Shown: piece by piece, positions 1 to 15,200 of the stretch
Layout: every line of letters starts with the position of its first letter
How positions within the stretch are numbered: the stretch's first letter is position 1
Source of the DNA: Nemertoderma westbladi
Lineage: Eukaryota; Xenacoelomorpha; Nemertodermatida; Nemertodermatidae
DNA length: 64,000 bases
Assembly: GCA_032718475.1 (NCBI GenBank)
Contig: JAUCBJ010004334.1
Location: 1-64,000, forward strand
Direction of reading: 5' to 3'
Program-made: the position numbers and the translations under genes
The notes under the pieces: model-generated
Databases searched by the model: none
What the model was told of the DNA's origin: nothing
Seen by the model: the letters and a program-made list of their open reading frames with translations, nothing else

Positions 1-3000
1 ACATAGCTAGTTTGTTCCATTAGTTCCCACTAATGATCCTGACTTACATAGCTAGTTTGTTCCATTAGTTCCCACTAATGATCCTGACTTACATAGCTAG
101 TTTGTTCCATTAGTTCCCACTAATGATCCTGACTTACATAGCTAGTTTGTTCCATTAGTTCCCACTAATGATCCTGACTTACATAGCTAGTTTGTTCCAT
201 TAGTTCCCACTAATGATCCTGACTTACATAGCTAGTTTGTTCCATTAGTTCCCACTAATGATCCTGACTTACATAGCTAGTTTGTTCCATTAGTTCCCAC
301 TAATGATCCTGACTTACATAGCTAGTTTGTTCCATTAGTTCCCACTAATGATCCTGACTTACATAGCTAGTTTGTTCCATTAGTTCCCACTAATGATCCT
401 GACTTACATAGCTAGTTTGTTCCATTAGTTCCCACTAATGATCCTGACTTACATAGCTAGTTTGTTCCATTAGTTCCCACTAATGATCCTGACTTACATA
501 GCTAGTTTGTTCCATTAGTTCCCACTAATGATCCTGACTTACATAGCTAGTTTGTTCCATTAGTTCCCACTAATGATCCTGACTTACATAGCTAGTTTGT
601 TCCATTAGTTCCCACTAATGATCCTGACTTACATAGCTAGTTTGTTCCATTAGTTCCCACTAATGATCCTGACTTACATAGCTAGTTTGTTCCATTAGTT
701 CCCACTAATGATCCTGACTTACATAGCTAGTTTGTTCCATTAGTTCCCACTAATGATCCTGACTTACATAGCTAGTTTGTTCCATTAGTTCCCACTAATG
801 ATCCTGACTTACATAGCTAGTTTGTTCCATTAGTTCCCACTAATGATCCTGACTTACATAGCTAGTTTGTTCCATTAGTTCCCACTAATGATCCTGACTT
901 ACATAGCTAGTTTGTTCCATTAGTTCCCACTAATGATCCTGACTTACATAGCTAGTTTGTTCCATTAGTTCCCACTAATGATCCTGACTTACATAGCTAG
1001 TTTGTTCCATTAGTTCCCACTAATGATCCTGACTTACATAGCTAGTTTGTTCCATTAGTTCCCACTAATGATCCTGACTTACATAGCTAGTTTGTTCCAT
1101 TAGTTCCCACTAATGATCCTGACTTACATAGCTAGTTTGTTCCATTAGTTCCCACTAATGATCCTGACTTACATAGCTAGTTTGTTCCATTAGTTCCCAC
1201 TAATGATCCTGACTTACATAGCTAGTTTGTTCCATTAGTTCCCACTAATGATCCTGACTTACATAGCTAGTTTGTTCCATTAGTTCCCACTAATGATCCT
1301 GACTTACATAGCTAGTTTGTTCCATTAGTTCCCACTAATGATCCTGACTTACATAGCTAGTTTGTTCCATTAGTTCCCACTAATGATCCTGACTTACATA
1401 GCTAGTTTGTTCCATTAGTTCCCACTAATGATCCTGACTTACATAGCTAGTTTGTTCCATTAGTTCCCACTAATGATCCTGACTTACATAGCTAGTTTGT
1501 TCCATTAGTTCCCACTAATGATCCTGACTTACATAGCTAGTTTGTTCCATTAGTTCCCACTAATGATCCTGACTTACATAGCTAGTTTGTTCCATTAGTT
1601 CCCACTAATGATCCTGACTTACATAGCTAGTTTGTTCCATTAGTTCCCACTAATGATCCTGACTTACATAGCTAGTTTGTTCCATTAGTTCCCACTAATG
1701 ATCCTGACTTACATAGCTAGTTTGTTCCATTAGTTCCCACTAATGATCCTGACTTACATAGCTAGTTTGTTCCATTAGTTCCCACTAATGATCCTGACTT
1801 ACATAGCTAGTTTGTTCCATTAGTTCCCACTAATGATCCTGACTTACATAGCTAGTTTGTTCCATTAGTTCCCACTAATGATCCTGACTTACATAGCTAG
1901 TTTGTTCCATTAGTTCCCACTAATGATCCTGACTTACATAGCTAGTTTGTTCCATTAGTTCCCACTAATGATCCTGACTTACATAGCTAGTTTGTTCCAT
2001 TAGTTCCCACTAATGATCCTGACTTACATAGCTAGTTTGTTCCATTAGTTCCCACTAATGATCCTGACTTACATAGCTAGTTTGTTCCATTAGTTCCCAC
2101 TAATGATCCTGACTTACATAGCTAGTTTGTTCCATTAGTTCCCACTAATGATCCTGACTTACATAGCTAGTTTGTTCCATTAGTTCCCACTAATGATCCT
2201 GACTTACATAGCTAGTTTGTTCCATTAGTTCCCACTAATGATCCTGACTTACATAGCTAGTTTGTTCCATTAGTTCCCACTAATGATCCTGACTTACATA
2301 GCTAGTTTGTTCCATTAGTTCCCACTAATGATCCTGACTTACATAGCTAGTTTGTTCCATTAGTTCCCACTAATGATCCTGACTTACATAGCTAGTTTGT
2401 TCCATTAGTTCCCACTAATGATCCTGACTTACATAGCTAGTTTGTTCCATTAGTTCCCACTAATGATCCTGACTTACATAGCTAGTTTGTTCCATTAGTT
2501 CCCACTAATGATCCTGACTTACATAGCTAGTTTGTTCCATTAGTTCCCACTAATGATCCTGACTTACATAGCTAGTTTGTTCCATTAGTTCCCACTAATG
2601 ATCCTGACTTACATAGCTAGTTTGTTCCATTAGTTCCCACTAATGATCCTGACTTACATAGCTAGTTTGTTCCATTAGTTCCCACTAATGATCCTGACTT
2701 ACATAGCTAGTTTGTTCCATTAGTTCCCACTAATGATCCTGACTTACATAGCTAGTTTGTTCCATTAGTTCCCACTAATGATCCTGACTTACATAGCTAG
2801 TTTGTTCCATTAGTTCCCACTAATGATCCTGACTTACATAGCTAGTTTGTTCCATTAGTTCCCACTAATGATCCTGACTTACATAGCTAGTTTGTTCCAT
2901 TAGTTCCCACTAATGATCCTGACTTACATAGCTAGTTTGTTCCATTAGTTCCCACTAATGATCCTGACTTACATAGCTAGTTTGTTCCATTAGTTCCCAC

Positions 3001-6000
3001 TAATGATCCTGACTTACATAGCTAGTTTGTTCCATTAGTTCCCACTAATGATCCTGACTTACATAGCTAGTTTGTTCCATTAGTTCCCACTAATGATCCT
3101 GACTTACATAGCTAGTTTGTTCCATTAGTTCCCACTAATGATCCTGACTTACATAGCTAGTTTGTTCCATTAGTTCCCACTAATGATCCTGACTTACATA
3201 GCTAGTTTGTTCCATTAGTTCCCACTAATGATCCTGACTTACATAGCTAGTTTGTTCCATTAGTTCCCACTAATGATCCTGACTTACATAGCTAGTTTGT
3301 TCCATTAGTTCCCACTAATGATCCTGACTTACATAGCTAGTTTGTTCCATTAGTTCCCACTAATGATCCTGACTTACATAGCTAGTTTGTTCCATTAGTT
3401 CCCACTAATGATCCTGACTTACATAGCTAGTTTGTTCCATTAGTTCCCACTAATGATCCTGACTTACATAGCTAGTTTGTTCCATTAGTTCCCACTAATG
3501 ATCCTGACTTACATAGCTAGTTTGTTCCATTAGTTCCCACTAATGATCCTGACTTACATAGCTAGTTTGTTCCATTAGTTCCCACTAATGATCCTGACTT
3601 ACATAGCTAGTTTGTTCCATTAGTTCCCACTAATGATCCTGACTTACATAGCTAGTTTGTTCCATTAGTTCCCACTAATGATCCTGACTTACATAGCTAG
3701 TTTGTTCCATTAGTTCCCACTAATGATCCTGACTTACATAGCTAGTTTGTTCCATTAGTTCCCACTAATGATCCTGACTTACATAGCTAGTTTGTTCCAT
3801 TAGTTCCCACTAATGATCCTGACTTACATAGCTAGTTTGTTCCATTAGTTCCCACTAATGATCCTGACTTACATAGCTAGTTTGTTCCATTAGTTCCCAC
3901 TAATGATCCTGACTTACATAGCTAGTTTGTTCCATTAGTTCCCACTAATGATCCTGACTTACATAGCTAGTTTGTTCCATTAGTTCCCACTAATGATCCT
4001 GACTTACATAGCTAGTTTGTTCCATTAGTTCCCACTAATGATCCTGACTTACATAGCTAGTTTGTTCCATTAGTTCCCACTAATGATCCTGACTTACATA
4101 GCTAGTTTGTTCCATTAGTTCCCACTAATGATCCTGACTTACATAGCTAGTTTGTTCCATTAGTTCCCACTAATGATCCTGACTTACATAGCTAGTTTGT
4201 TCCATTAGTTCCCACTAATGATCCTGACTTACATAGCTAGTTTGTTCCATTAGTTCCCACTAATGATCCTGACTTACATAGCTAGTTTGTTCCATTAGTT
4301 CCCACTAATGATCCTGACTTACATAGCTAGTTTGTTCCATTAGTTCCCACTAATGATCCTGACTTACATAGCTAGTTTGTTCCATTAGTTCCCACTAATG
4401 ATCCTGACTTACATAGCTAGTTTGTTCCATTAGTTCCCACTAATGATCCTGACTTACATAGCTAGTTTGTTCCATTAGTTCCCACTAATGATCCTGACTT
4501 ACATAGCTAGTTTGTTCCATTAGTTCCCACTAATGATCCTGACTTACATAGCTAGTTTGTTCCATTAGTTCCCACTAATGATCCTGACTTACATAGCTAG
4601 TTTGTTCCATTAGTTCCCACTAATGATCCTGACTTACATAGCTAGTTTGTTCCATTAGTTCCCACTAATGATCCTGACTTACATAGCTAGTTTGTTCCAT
4701 TAGTTCCCACTAATGATCCTGACTTACATAGCTAGTTTGTTCCATTAGTTCCCACTAATGATCCTGACTTACATAGCTAGTTTGTTCCATTAGTTCCCAC
4801 TAATGATCCTGACTTACATAGCTAGTTTGTTCCATTAGTTCCCACTAATGATCCTGACTTACATAGCTAGTTTGTTCCATTAGTTCCCACTAATGATCCT
4901 GACTTACATAGCTAGTTTGTTCCATTAGTTCCCACTAATGATCCTGACTTACATAGCTAGTTTGTTCCATTAGTTCCCACTAATGATCCTGACTTACATA
5001 GCTAGTTTGTTCCATTAGTTCCCACTAATGATCCTGACTTACATAGCTAGTTTGTTCCATTAGTTCCCACTAATGATCCTGACTTACATAGCTAGTTTGT
5101 TCCATTAGTTCCCACTAATGATCCTGACTTACATAGCTAGTTTGTTCCATTAGTTCCCACTAATGATCCTGACTTACATAGCTAGTTTGTTCCATTAGTT
5201 CCCACTAATGATCCTGACTTACATAGCTAGTTTGTTCCATTAGTTCCCACTAATGATCCTGACTTACATAGCTAGTTTGTTCCATTAGTTCCCACTAATG
5301 ATCCTGACTTACATAGCTAGTTTGTTCCATTAGTTCCCACTAATGATCCTGACTTACATAGCTAGTTTGTTCCATTAGTTCCCACTAATGATCCTGACTT
5401 ACATAGCTAGTTTGTTCCATTAGTTCCCACTAATGATCCTGACTTACATAGCTAGTTTGTTCCATTAGTTCCCACTAATGATCCTGACTTACATAGCTAG
5501 TTTGTTCCATTAGTTCCCACTAATGATCCTGACTTACATAGCTAGTTTGTTCCATTAGTTCCCACTAATGATCCTGACTTACATAGCTAGTTTGTTCCAT
5601 TAGTTCCCACTAATGATCCTGACTTACATAGCTAGTTTGTTCCATTAGTTCCCACTAATGATCCTGACTTACATAGCTAGTTTGTTCCATTAGTTCCCAC
5701 TAATGATCCTGACTTACATAGCTAGTTTGTTCCATTAGTTCCCACTAATGATCCTGACTTACATAGCTAGTTTGTTCCATTAGTTCCCACTAATGATCCT
5801 GACTTACATAGCTAGTTTGTTCCATTAGTTCCCACTAATGATCCTGACTTACATAGCTAGTTTGTTCCATTAGTTCCCACTAATGATCCTGACTTACATA
5901 GCTAGTTTGTTCCATTAGTTCCCACTAATGATCCTGACTTACATAGCTAGTTTGTTCCTAGTTCCCACTAATGATCCTGACTTACATAGCTAGTTTGTTC

Positions 6001-9000
6001 CATTAGTTCCCACTAATGATCCTGACTTACATAGCTAGTTTGTTCCATTAGTTCCCACTAATGATCCTGACTTACATAGCTAGTTTGTTCCATTAGTTCC
6101 CACTAATGATCCTGACTTACATAGCTAGTTTGTTCCATTAGTTCCCACTAATGATCCTGACTTACATAGCTAGTTTGTTCCATTAGTTCCCACTAATGAT
6201 CCTGACTTACATAGCTAGTTTGTTCCATTAGTTCCCACTAATGATCCTGACTTACATAGCTAGTTTGTTCCATTAGTTCCCACTAATGATCCTGACTTAC
6301 ATAGCTAGTTTGTTCCATTAGTTCCCACTAATGATCCTGACTTACATAGCTAGTTTGTTCCTATTTCCCACTAATGATCCTGACTTACATAGCTAGTTTG
6401 TTCCATTAGTTCCCACTAATGATCCTGACTTACATAGCTAGTTTGTTCCATTAGTTCCCACTAATGATCCTGACTTACATAGCTAGTTTGTTCCTAGTTC
6501 CCACTAATGATCCTGACTTACATAGCTAGTTTGTTCCATTAGTTCCCACTAATGATCCTGACTTACATAGCTAGTTTGTTCCATTAGTTCCCACTAATGA
6601 TCCTGACTTACATAGCTAGTTTGTTCCATTAGTTCCCACTAATGATCCTGACTTACATAGCTAGTTTGTTCCATTAGTTCCCACTAATGATCCTGACTTA
6701 CATAGCTAGTTTGTTCCATTAGTTCCCACTAATGATCCTGACTTACATAGCTAGTTTGTTCCATTAGTTCCCACTAATGATCCTGACTTACATAGCTAGT
6801 TTGTTCCTATTTCCCACTAATGATCCTGACTTACATAGCTAGTTTGTTCCATTAGTTCCCACTAATGATCCTGACTTACACAGCTAGTTTGTTCCATTAG
6901 TTCCCACTAATGATCCTGACTTACATAGCTAGTTTGTTCCATTAGTTCCCACTAATGATCCTGACTTACATAGCTAGTTTGTTCCTATTTCCCACTAATG
7001 ATCCTGACTTACATAGCTAGTTTGTTCCATTAGTTCCCACTAATGATCCTGACTTACATAGCTAGTTTGTTCCATTAGTTCCCACTAATGATCCTGACTT
7101 ACATAGCTAGTTTGTTCCATTAGTTCCCACTAATGATCCTGACTTACATAGCTAGTTTGTTCCATTAGTTCCCACTAATGATCCTGACTTACATAGCTAG
7201 TTTGTTCCATTAGTTCCCACTAATGATCCTGACTTACATAGCTAGTTTGTTCCATTAGTTCCCACTAATGATCCTGACTTACATAGCTAGTTTGTTCCAT
7301 TAGTTCCCACTAATGATCCTGACTTACATAGCTAGTTTGTTCCATTAGTTCCCACTAATGATCCTGACTTACATAGCTAGTTTGTTCCTATTTCCCACTA
7401 ATGATCCTGACTTACATAGCTAGTTTGTTCCATTAGTTCCCACTAATGATCCTGACTTACATAGCTAGTTTGTTCCTATTTCCCACTAATGATCCTGACT
7501 TACATAGCTAGTTTGTTCCATTAGTTCCCACTAATGATCCTGACTTACATAGCTAGTTTGTTCCATTAGTTCCCACTAATGATCCTGACTTACATAGCTA
7601 GTTTGTTCCTATTTCCCACTAATGATCCTGACTTACATAGCTAGTTTGTTTCATTAGTTCCCACTAATGATCCTGACTTACATAGCTAGTTTGTTCCATT
7701 AGTTCCCACTAATGATCCTGACTTACATAGCTAGTTTGTTCCATTAGTTCCCACTAATGATCCTGACTTACATAGCTAGTTTGTTCCATTAGTTCCCACT
7801 AATGATCCTGACTTACATAGCTAGTTTGTTCCTATTTCCCACTAATGATCCTGACTTACATAGCTAGTTTGTTCCATTAGTTCCCACTAATGATCCTGAC
7901 TTACATAGCTAGTTTGTTCCATTAGTTCCCACTAATGATCCTGACTTACATAGCTAGTTTGTTCCTATTTCCCACTAATGATCCTGACTTACATAGCTAG
8001 TTTGTTCCATTAGTTCCCACTAATGATCCTGACTTGCATAGCTAGTTTGTTCCATTAGTTCCCACTAATGATCCTGACTTACATAGCTAGTTTGTTCCTA
8101 TTTCCCACTAATGATCCTGACTTACATAGCTAGTTTGTTCCATTAGTTCCCACTAATGATCCTGACTTACATAGCTAGTTTGTTCCATTAGTTCCCACTA
8201 ATGATCCCGACTTACATAGCTAGTTTGTTCCTATTTCCCACTAATGATCCTGACTTACATAGCTAGTTTGTTCCATTAGTTCCCACTAATGATCCTGACT
8301 TACATAGCTAGTTTGTTCCATTAGTTCCCACTAATGATCCTGACTTACATAGCTAGTTTGTTCCATTAGTTCCCACTAATGATCCCGACTTACATAGCTA
8401 GTTTGTTCCTATTTCCCACTAATGATCCTGACTTACATAGCTAGTTTGTTCCATTAGTTCCCACTAATGATCCTGACTTACATAGCTAGTTTGTTCCTAT
8501 TTCCCACTAATGATCCTGACTTACATAGCTAGTTTGTTCCATTAGTTCCCACTAATGATCCTGACTTACATAGCTAGTTTGTTCCATTAGTTCCCACTAA
8601 TGATCCTGACTTACATAGCTAGTTTGTTCCTATTTCCCACTAATGATCCTGACTTACATAGCTAGTTTGTTCCATTAATTCCCACTAATGATCCTGACTT
8701 ACATAGCTAGTTTGTTCCATTAGTTCCCACTAATGATCCTGACTTACATAGCTAGTTTGTTCCATTAGTTCCCACTAATGATCCTGACTTACATAGCTAG
8801 TTTGTTCCATTAGTTCCCACTAATAATCCTGACTTACATAGCTAGTTTGTTCCATTAGTTCCCACTAATGATCCTGACTTACATAGCTAGTTTGTTCCAT
8901 TAGTTCCCACTAATGATCCTGACTTACATAGCTAGTTTGTTTCTATTTCCCACTAATGATCCTGACTTACACAGCTAGTTTGTTCCATTAGTTCCCACTA

Positions 9001-9258
9001 ATGATCCTGACTTACATAGCTAGTTTGTTCCATTAGTTCCCACTAATGATCCTGACTTACATAGCTAGTTTGTTCCATTAGTTCCCACTAATGATCCTGA
9101 CTTACATAGCTAGTTTGTTCCATTAGTTCCCACTAATGATCCTGACTTACATAGCTAGTTTGTTTCTATTTCCCACTAATGATCCTGACTTACATAGCTA
9201 GTTTGTTCCATTAGTTCCCACTAATGATCCTGACTTACATAGCTAGTTTGTTCCATTA
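1..9258. repeat. 45-bp minisatellite, about 205 copies, carrying a splice donor in each unit
   Basis: Tandem array that continues beyond position 1. Units are identical from 1 to about 5957. From there to 9258, nearer the exon, there are point variants and recurrent 43-bp units in which TTCCATTAG is shortened to TTCCTA. On the gene strand each unit contains the sequence of the end of exon 8 followed by GTAAGT. Each unit also has a 7-bp inverted repeat (CATTAGT-TCCC-ACTAATG). Every frame on both strands contains a stop, so the array is not coding. Confidence 0.97.
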
Positions 9259-12200
9259 GATCCTTTAGGAAGCCAGTGAGTTCATCACCTTCTATTGTTC
9301 CATCTCCGTTTCTATCATAGTGTTGAAATACCTTCTCAAAGTCATGTTTGGTTAGACATGGTGTGTGCTGTTAATATGTAACAATATAATTAAATATCTT
9401 AAAATAACGATATTGGAATTATGTGTAAATGAGAGGTTTTATCTAACATAATAATTTTTCATTTGATCACAGCTTAGTAAAATCGATTCTGCTAAGCTAT
9501 TCTCAACAAAACAGATAATTATAATTAAACAACAATGCCGATATGCATCATGACAATTACGAGTTATAGAAATGTGATTCAAAATATAGATTGAATTGTT
9601 AACCTATAATAAGTACCAGTAATAGTATCAGTAATAATTAATTACAAAGCACAAGCAAATAATTATCTCAATATGTATTGTACATGAAATGTAACATAAT
9701 AATACCATCGAGTTTATTGGGAGCTAATATTTATTACCTCAAATTTTCGCAGAAAATTTTCTTCTGTCGGTAGCAGTTTCGCCATTTCTTGCAGTTCTAA
9801 TTTCCCGTCCTCGTTTGCATCATACATTTTGATCTGAAATTATGAATGAGATTATACCGAACACCATAGTAACCATAGTATACTGTATAAGGAAAGATGA
9901 TCAAGGGATGTTACCGCATTAAGCATCAATCAATATTAGTTGTGGAGGGTCATAAATTCAATATAATTTTACTTAATTTATTTAAAAGTCCAAAAAATTG
10001 TTTTCAGACGACACACATATAACGTGAAACACGAACACTGCCGTACAAACCGAAGGTTCACCTCTCTTGGGTGACTCAATAAACAACCTTTTTTGTTCAC
10101 TACCACCACAGTAGCCAGGTTACCATATCATTGGGTTGGCACACCTGTTACGAAATTGTAACTGGCATTGAAGGGATTGAACCAGGAACCTTACAGCTAG
10201 TAAGTAGAAAAGCGATTGACCACTCCACCAGCTAGCTGGTAACAATAGAGATACCACCATAGATGTGATTCAGTACCTTCAACCAATCATAAGCTAGATG
10301 CATCAACAAATAAACCTGGGATACATGCTTCAATACAAATCAATTGGTCATATATTCTAGAACTAGATTAAAACATATTCTTTATCTGAGTAAAGATGGG
10401 TACTGAAGAAATCCTTATTTTACATGATAGAAATTTTGCGGTAAAATGTTTGGGTGAGCGCTACGCATCTCAACAGAGCACGGCTTGGCCAACATTTAGT
10501 CTATACTGCTCCAACAGTTTGGAATGCACTCCAACGTGGTTTGAGGGAGGCGATCCGATGTTTGATTTTGAAATCTTTAAGATTTTAATTTGAAGATTCA
10601 CTTTGAAAGAATATTTACTTTGGTTTTAAATAATATATTTTTCTTCTGATCAACTTACTTGCCTATTTTTGAAGGACTGTGTGACCGATATAATTATTTC
10701 CATTCCTACAACATGAATGTTGGAAGAGAACAAGGTGAGACACGTAAAAAACCCATATTATTGTTATTTTGATTTACTTACTATTGTATTTGCATACATT
10801 TCAAGTTTTGATTGTTCAACGTCTTTTCCCTCCTTTTCAAATAGATCCTTCAAGAAATTCTGGAAAATACAAAAATATGTTTATTTGTTTTAATTCTTTT
10901 ACTGTGATGATCTTTGACAACGCGATTTAAAATCTGCTATAATATTAATTTATTTATGGATTAATGCAAATCAGTTCGTCCCATTATTTAGATTTATGAT
11001 TTGATTACGATTAAGAAGATTGACTAAGCCACGAATTCAATCATTCAACATATTTAATAATTTATGAGATATTTACAGTAGGCCGGGGTCAATGATCTGT
11101 ATGTGTATAACATTAAAGATTATATAACATATAAATAAAGTGAGTATAGAATGTTTACTGGCAGAGTGAAGAGAGCCACATAAAATAGATAATTCTCTTT
11201 CCATTGCCTACTAACTGCAAGGTTATGTTAGCGGTAAGGTGGACTTCCCGAAAATTATACAGAAACTTTAATCATTATAGCTTCTGTCTATCGTCAAGAC
11301 ATGGCAGTACCGGGTAGCAGTTTTCGTTTCGACTCGAATGCTTTAGCTGGAGTTTCCTCTGGGAAGTATAGTTCTGGGGGGACCTCACTGGTAGGTAATA
11401 AGTCGACAGACTTTTTGCATATTTCCGACCCTTTTTCCGAAGATTTATCACCATAGTTTAATTTTAATTTGCCACAGTGACCTGCTCATTTACCTATTTT
11501 AATGCACCACAGTGACCTGTTCATTTACCTATTTAATGCGCTACAGTGACCTGCTCATTTACCTATTTAATGCGCTACAGTGACCTGCTCATTAACCTAT
11601 TTAATGCACCACAGTGACCTGCTCATTTACCTATTTAATGCGCTACAGTGACCTGCTCATTTACCTATTTAATGCGCTACAGTGACCTGCTCATTAACCT
11701 ATTTAATGCACCACAGTGACCTGCTCATTTACCTATTTAATGCGCTACAGTGACCTGCTCATTTACCTATTTAATGCGCTACAGTGACCTGCTCATTAAC
11801 CTATTTAATGCACCACAGTGACCTGCTCATTTACCTATTTAATGCGCTACAGTGACCTGCTCATTAACCTATTTAATGCACCACAGTGACCTGTTCATTT
11901 ACCTATTTAATGTGCCACAGTGACCTCCTCATTAACCTATTTAATGCACCACAGTGACCTGTTCATTTACCTATTTAATGCACCACAGTGACCTGCTCAT
12001 TTACCTATTTAATGCGCCGCAGTGACCTGCTCATTTACCTATTTAATGCGCTACAGTGACCTGCTCATTTACCTATTTAATGCGCTACAGTGACCTGCTC
12101 ATTAACCTATTTAATGCACCACAGTGACCTGCTCATTTACCTATTTAATGCGCTACAGTGACCTGCTCATTTACCTATTTAATGCGCCACAGTGACCTGC

Positions 12201-15200
12201 TCATTTACCTATTTAATGCGCCACAGTGACCTACTCATTAACCTATTTAATGCACCACAGTGACCTGCTCATTTACCTATTTAATGCACCACAGTGACCT
12301 GCTCATTTACCTATTTAATGCACCACAGTGACCTGCTCATTTACCTATTTAATGCGCCGCAGTGACCTGCTCATTTACCTATTTAATGCGCTACAGTGAC
12401 CTGCTCATTTACCTATTTAATGCGCTACAGTGACCTGCTCATTAACCTATTTAATGCACCACAGTGACCTGCTCATTTACCTATTTAATGCGCTACAGTG
12501 ACCTGCTCATTTACCTATTTAATGCGCCACAGTGACCAGCTCATTAACCTATTTAATGCGCCACAGTGACCTCCTCATTTACCTATTTAATGCGCCACAG
12601 TGACCTGCTCATTAACCTATTTAATGCACCACAGTGACCTGTTCATTTACCTATTTAATGCGCCACAGTGACCTGCTCATTTACCTATTTAATGTGCTAC
12701 AGTGACCTGCTCATTTACCTATTTAATGTGCCACAGAGACCTGCTCATTTACCTATTTAATGCGCCGCAGTGACCTGCTCATTTACCTATTTAATGCGCC
12801 GCAGTGACCTGCTCATTTACCTATTTAATGCGCTACAGTGACCTGCTCATTTACCTATTTAATGCGCCACAGTGACCTGCTCATTTACCTATTTAATGCG
12901 CTACAGTGACCTGCTCATTTACCTATTTAATGCGCTACAGTGACCTGCTCATTTACCTATTTAATGCGCTACAGTGACCTGCTCATTTACCTATTTAATG
13001 TGCTACAGTGACCTGCTCATTTACCTATTTAATGTGCTACAGTGACCTGTTCATTTACCTATTTAATGTGCCACAGTGACCTGCTCATTTACCTATTTAA
13101 TGCGCCACAGTGACCTGCTCATTTACCTATTTAATGCGCCACAGTGACCTGCTCATTTACCTATTTAATGCGCCACAGTGACCTACTCATTAACCTATTT
13201 AATGCACCACAGTGACCTGTTCATTTACCTATTTAATGCGCCACAGTGACCTGCTCATTTACCTATTTAATGTGCTACAGTGACCTGCTCATTTACCTAT
13301 TTAATGCGCCACAGTGACCTGTTCATTTACCTATTTAATGTGCCACAGTGACCTGTTCATTTACCTATTTAATGCGCCACAGTGACCTGCTCATTTACCT
13401 ATTTAATGTGCTACAGTGACCTGCTCATTTACCTATTTAATGCGCCACAGTGACCTGCTCATTTACCTATTTAATGTGCTACAGTGACCTGCTCATTTAC
13501 CTATTTAATGTGCCACAGTGACCTGATCATTTACCTATTTAATGCGCTACAGTGACCTGCTCATTTACCTATTTAATGTGCCACAGTGACCTGATCATTT
13601 ACCTATTTAATGCGCTACAGTGACCTGCTCATTTACCTATTTAATGTGCCACAGTGACCTGTTCATTTACCTATTTAATGCACCACAGTGACCTGCTCAT
13701 TTACCTATTTAATGTGCTACAGTGACCTGCTCATTTACCTATTTAATGTGCCACAGTGACCTGTTCATTTACCTATTTAATGCACCACAGTGACCTGCTC
13801 ATTTACCTATTTAATGTGCTACAGTGACCTGCTCATTTACCTATTTAATGCGCTACAGTGACCTGCTCATTTACCTATTTAATGTGCCACAGTGACCTGT
13901 TCATTTACCTATTTAATGCACCACAGTGACCTGCTCATTTACCTATTTAATGTGCTACAGTGACCTGCTCATTTACCTATTTAATGTGCCACAGAGACCT
14001 GCTCATTTACCTATTTAATGCGCCGCAGTGACCTGCTCATTTACCTATTTAATGCGCCGCAGTGACCTGCTCATTTACCTATTTAATGCGCTACAGTGAC
14101 CTGCTCATTTACCTATTTAATGCGCCACAGTGACCTGCTCATTAACCTATTTAATGTGCTACAGTGACCTGCTCATTTACCTATTTAATTTGTCACAGTG
14201 ACCTGCTCATTTACCTATTTAATGTGCCACAGTGACCTGTTCATTTACCTATTTAATGCGCCACAGTGACCTGCTCATTTACCTATTTAATGTGCTACAG
14301 TGACCTGCTCATTTACCTATTTAATGCGCCACAGTGACCTGCTCATTTACCTATTTAATGCACCACAGTGACCTGCTCATTTACCTATTTAATGTGCTAC
14401 AGTGACCTGCTCATTTACCTATTTAATCTGCCACAGTGACCTGCTCATTTACCTATTTAATGTGCCACAGTGACCTGTTCATTTACCTATTTAATGTGCC
14501 ACAGTGACCTGCTCATTTACCTATTTAATGTGCCACAGAGACCTGCTCATTTACCTATTTAATGTGCCACAGTGACCTGCTCATTTACCTATTTAATCTG
14601 CCACAGTGACCTGCTCATTTACCTATTTAATGCGCTACAGTGACCTGTTCATTTACCTATTTAATGTGCCACAGTGACCTGCTCATTAACCTATTTAATG
14701 CGCCACAGTGACCTGCTCATTTACCTATTTAATGTGCCACAGTGACCTGCTCATTTACCTATTTAATGCGCCACAGTGACATGATCATTTACCTATTTAA
14801 ATGCGCCACAGTGACCTGCTCATTTACCTATTTAATGCGCCACAGTGACCTGATCATTTACCTATTTAAATGCGCCACAGTGACCTGCTCATTTACCTAT
14901 TTAATGTGCTACAGTGACCTGCTCATTTACCTATTTAATGCGCCACAGTGACCTGCTCATTTACCTATTTAATGCGCCACAGTGACCTGATCATTTACCT
15001 ATTTAAATGCGCCACAGTGACCTGCTCATTTACCTATTTAATGTGCCACAGTGACCTGTTCATTTACCTATTTAATGTGCCACAGTGACCTGCTCATTTA
15101 CCTATTTAATGTGCCACAGAGACCTGCTCATTTACCTATTTAATGTGCCACAGTGACCTGCTCATTTACCTATTTAATCTGCCACAGTGACCTGCTCATT

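Noticed and set aside
1-9258. Array 1 as a CRISPR array or a coding repeat
   Set aside because: Units are contiguous without unique spacers. All six frames contain stops, and the setting is a eukaryotic intron.
10396-10593. 65-residue plus-strand ORF
   Set aside because: No motif, no splice context, AT-rich intron. Consistent with chance.
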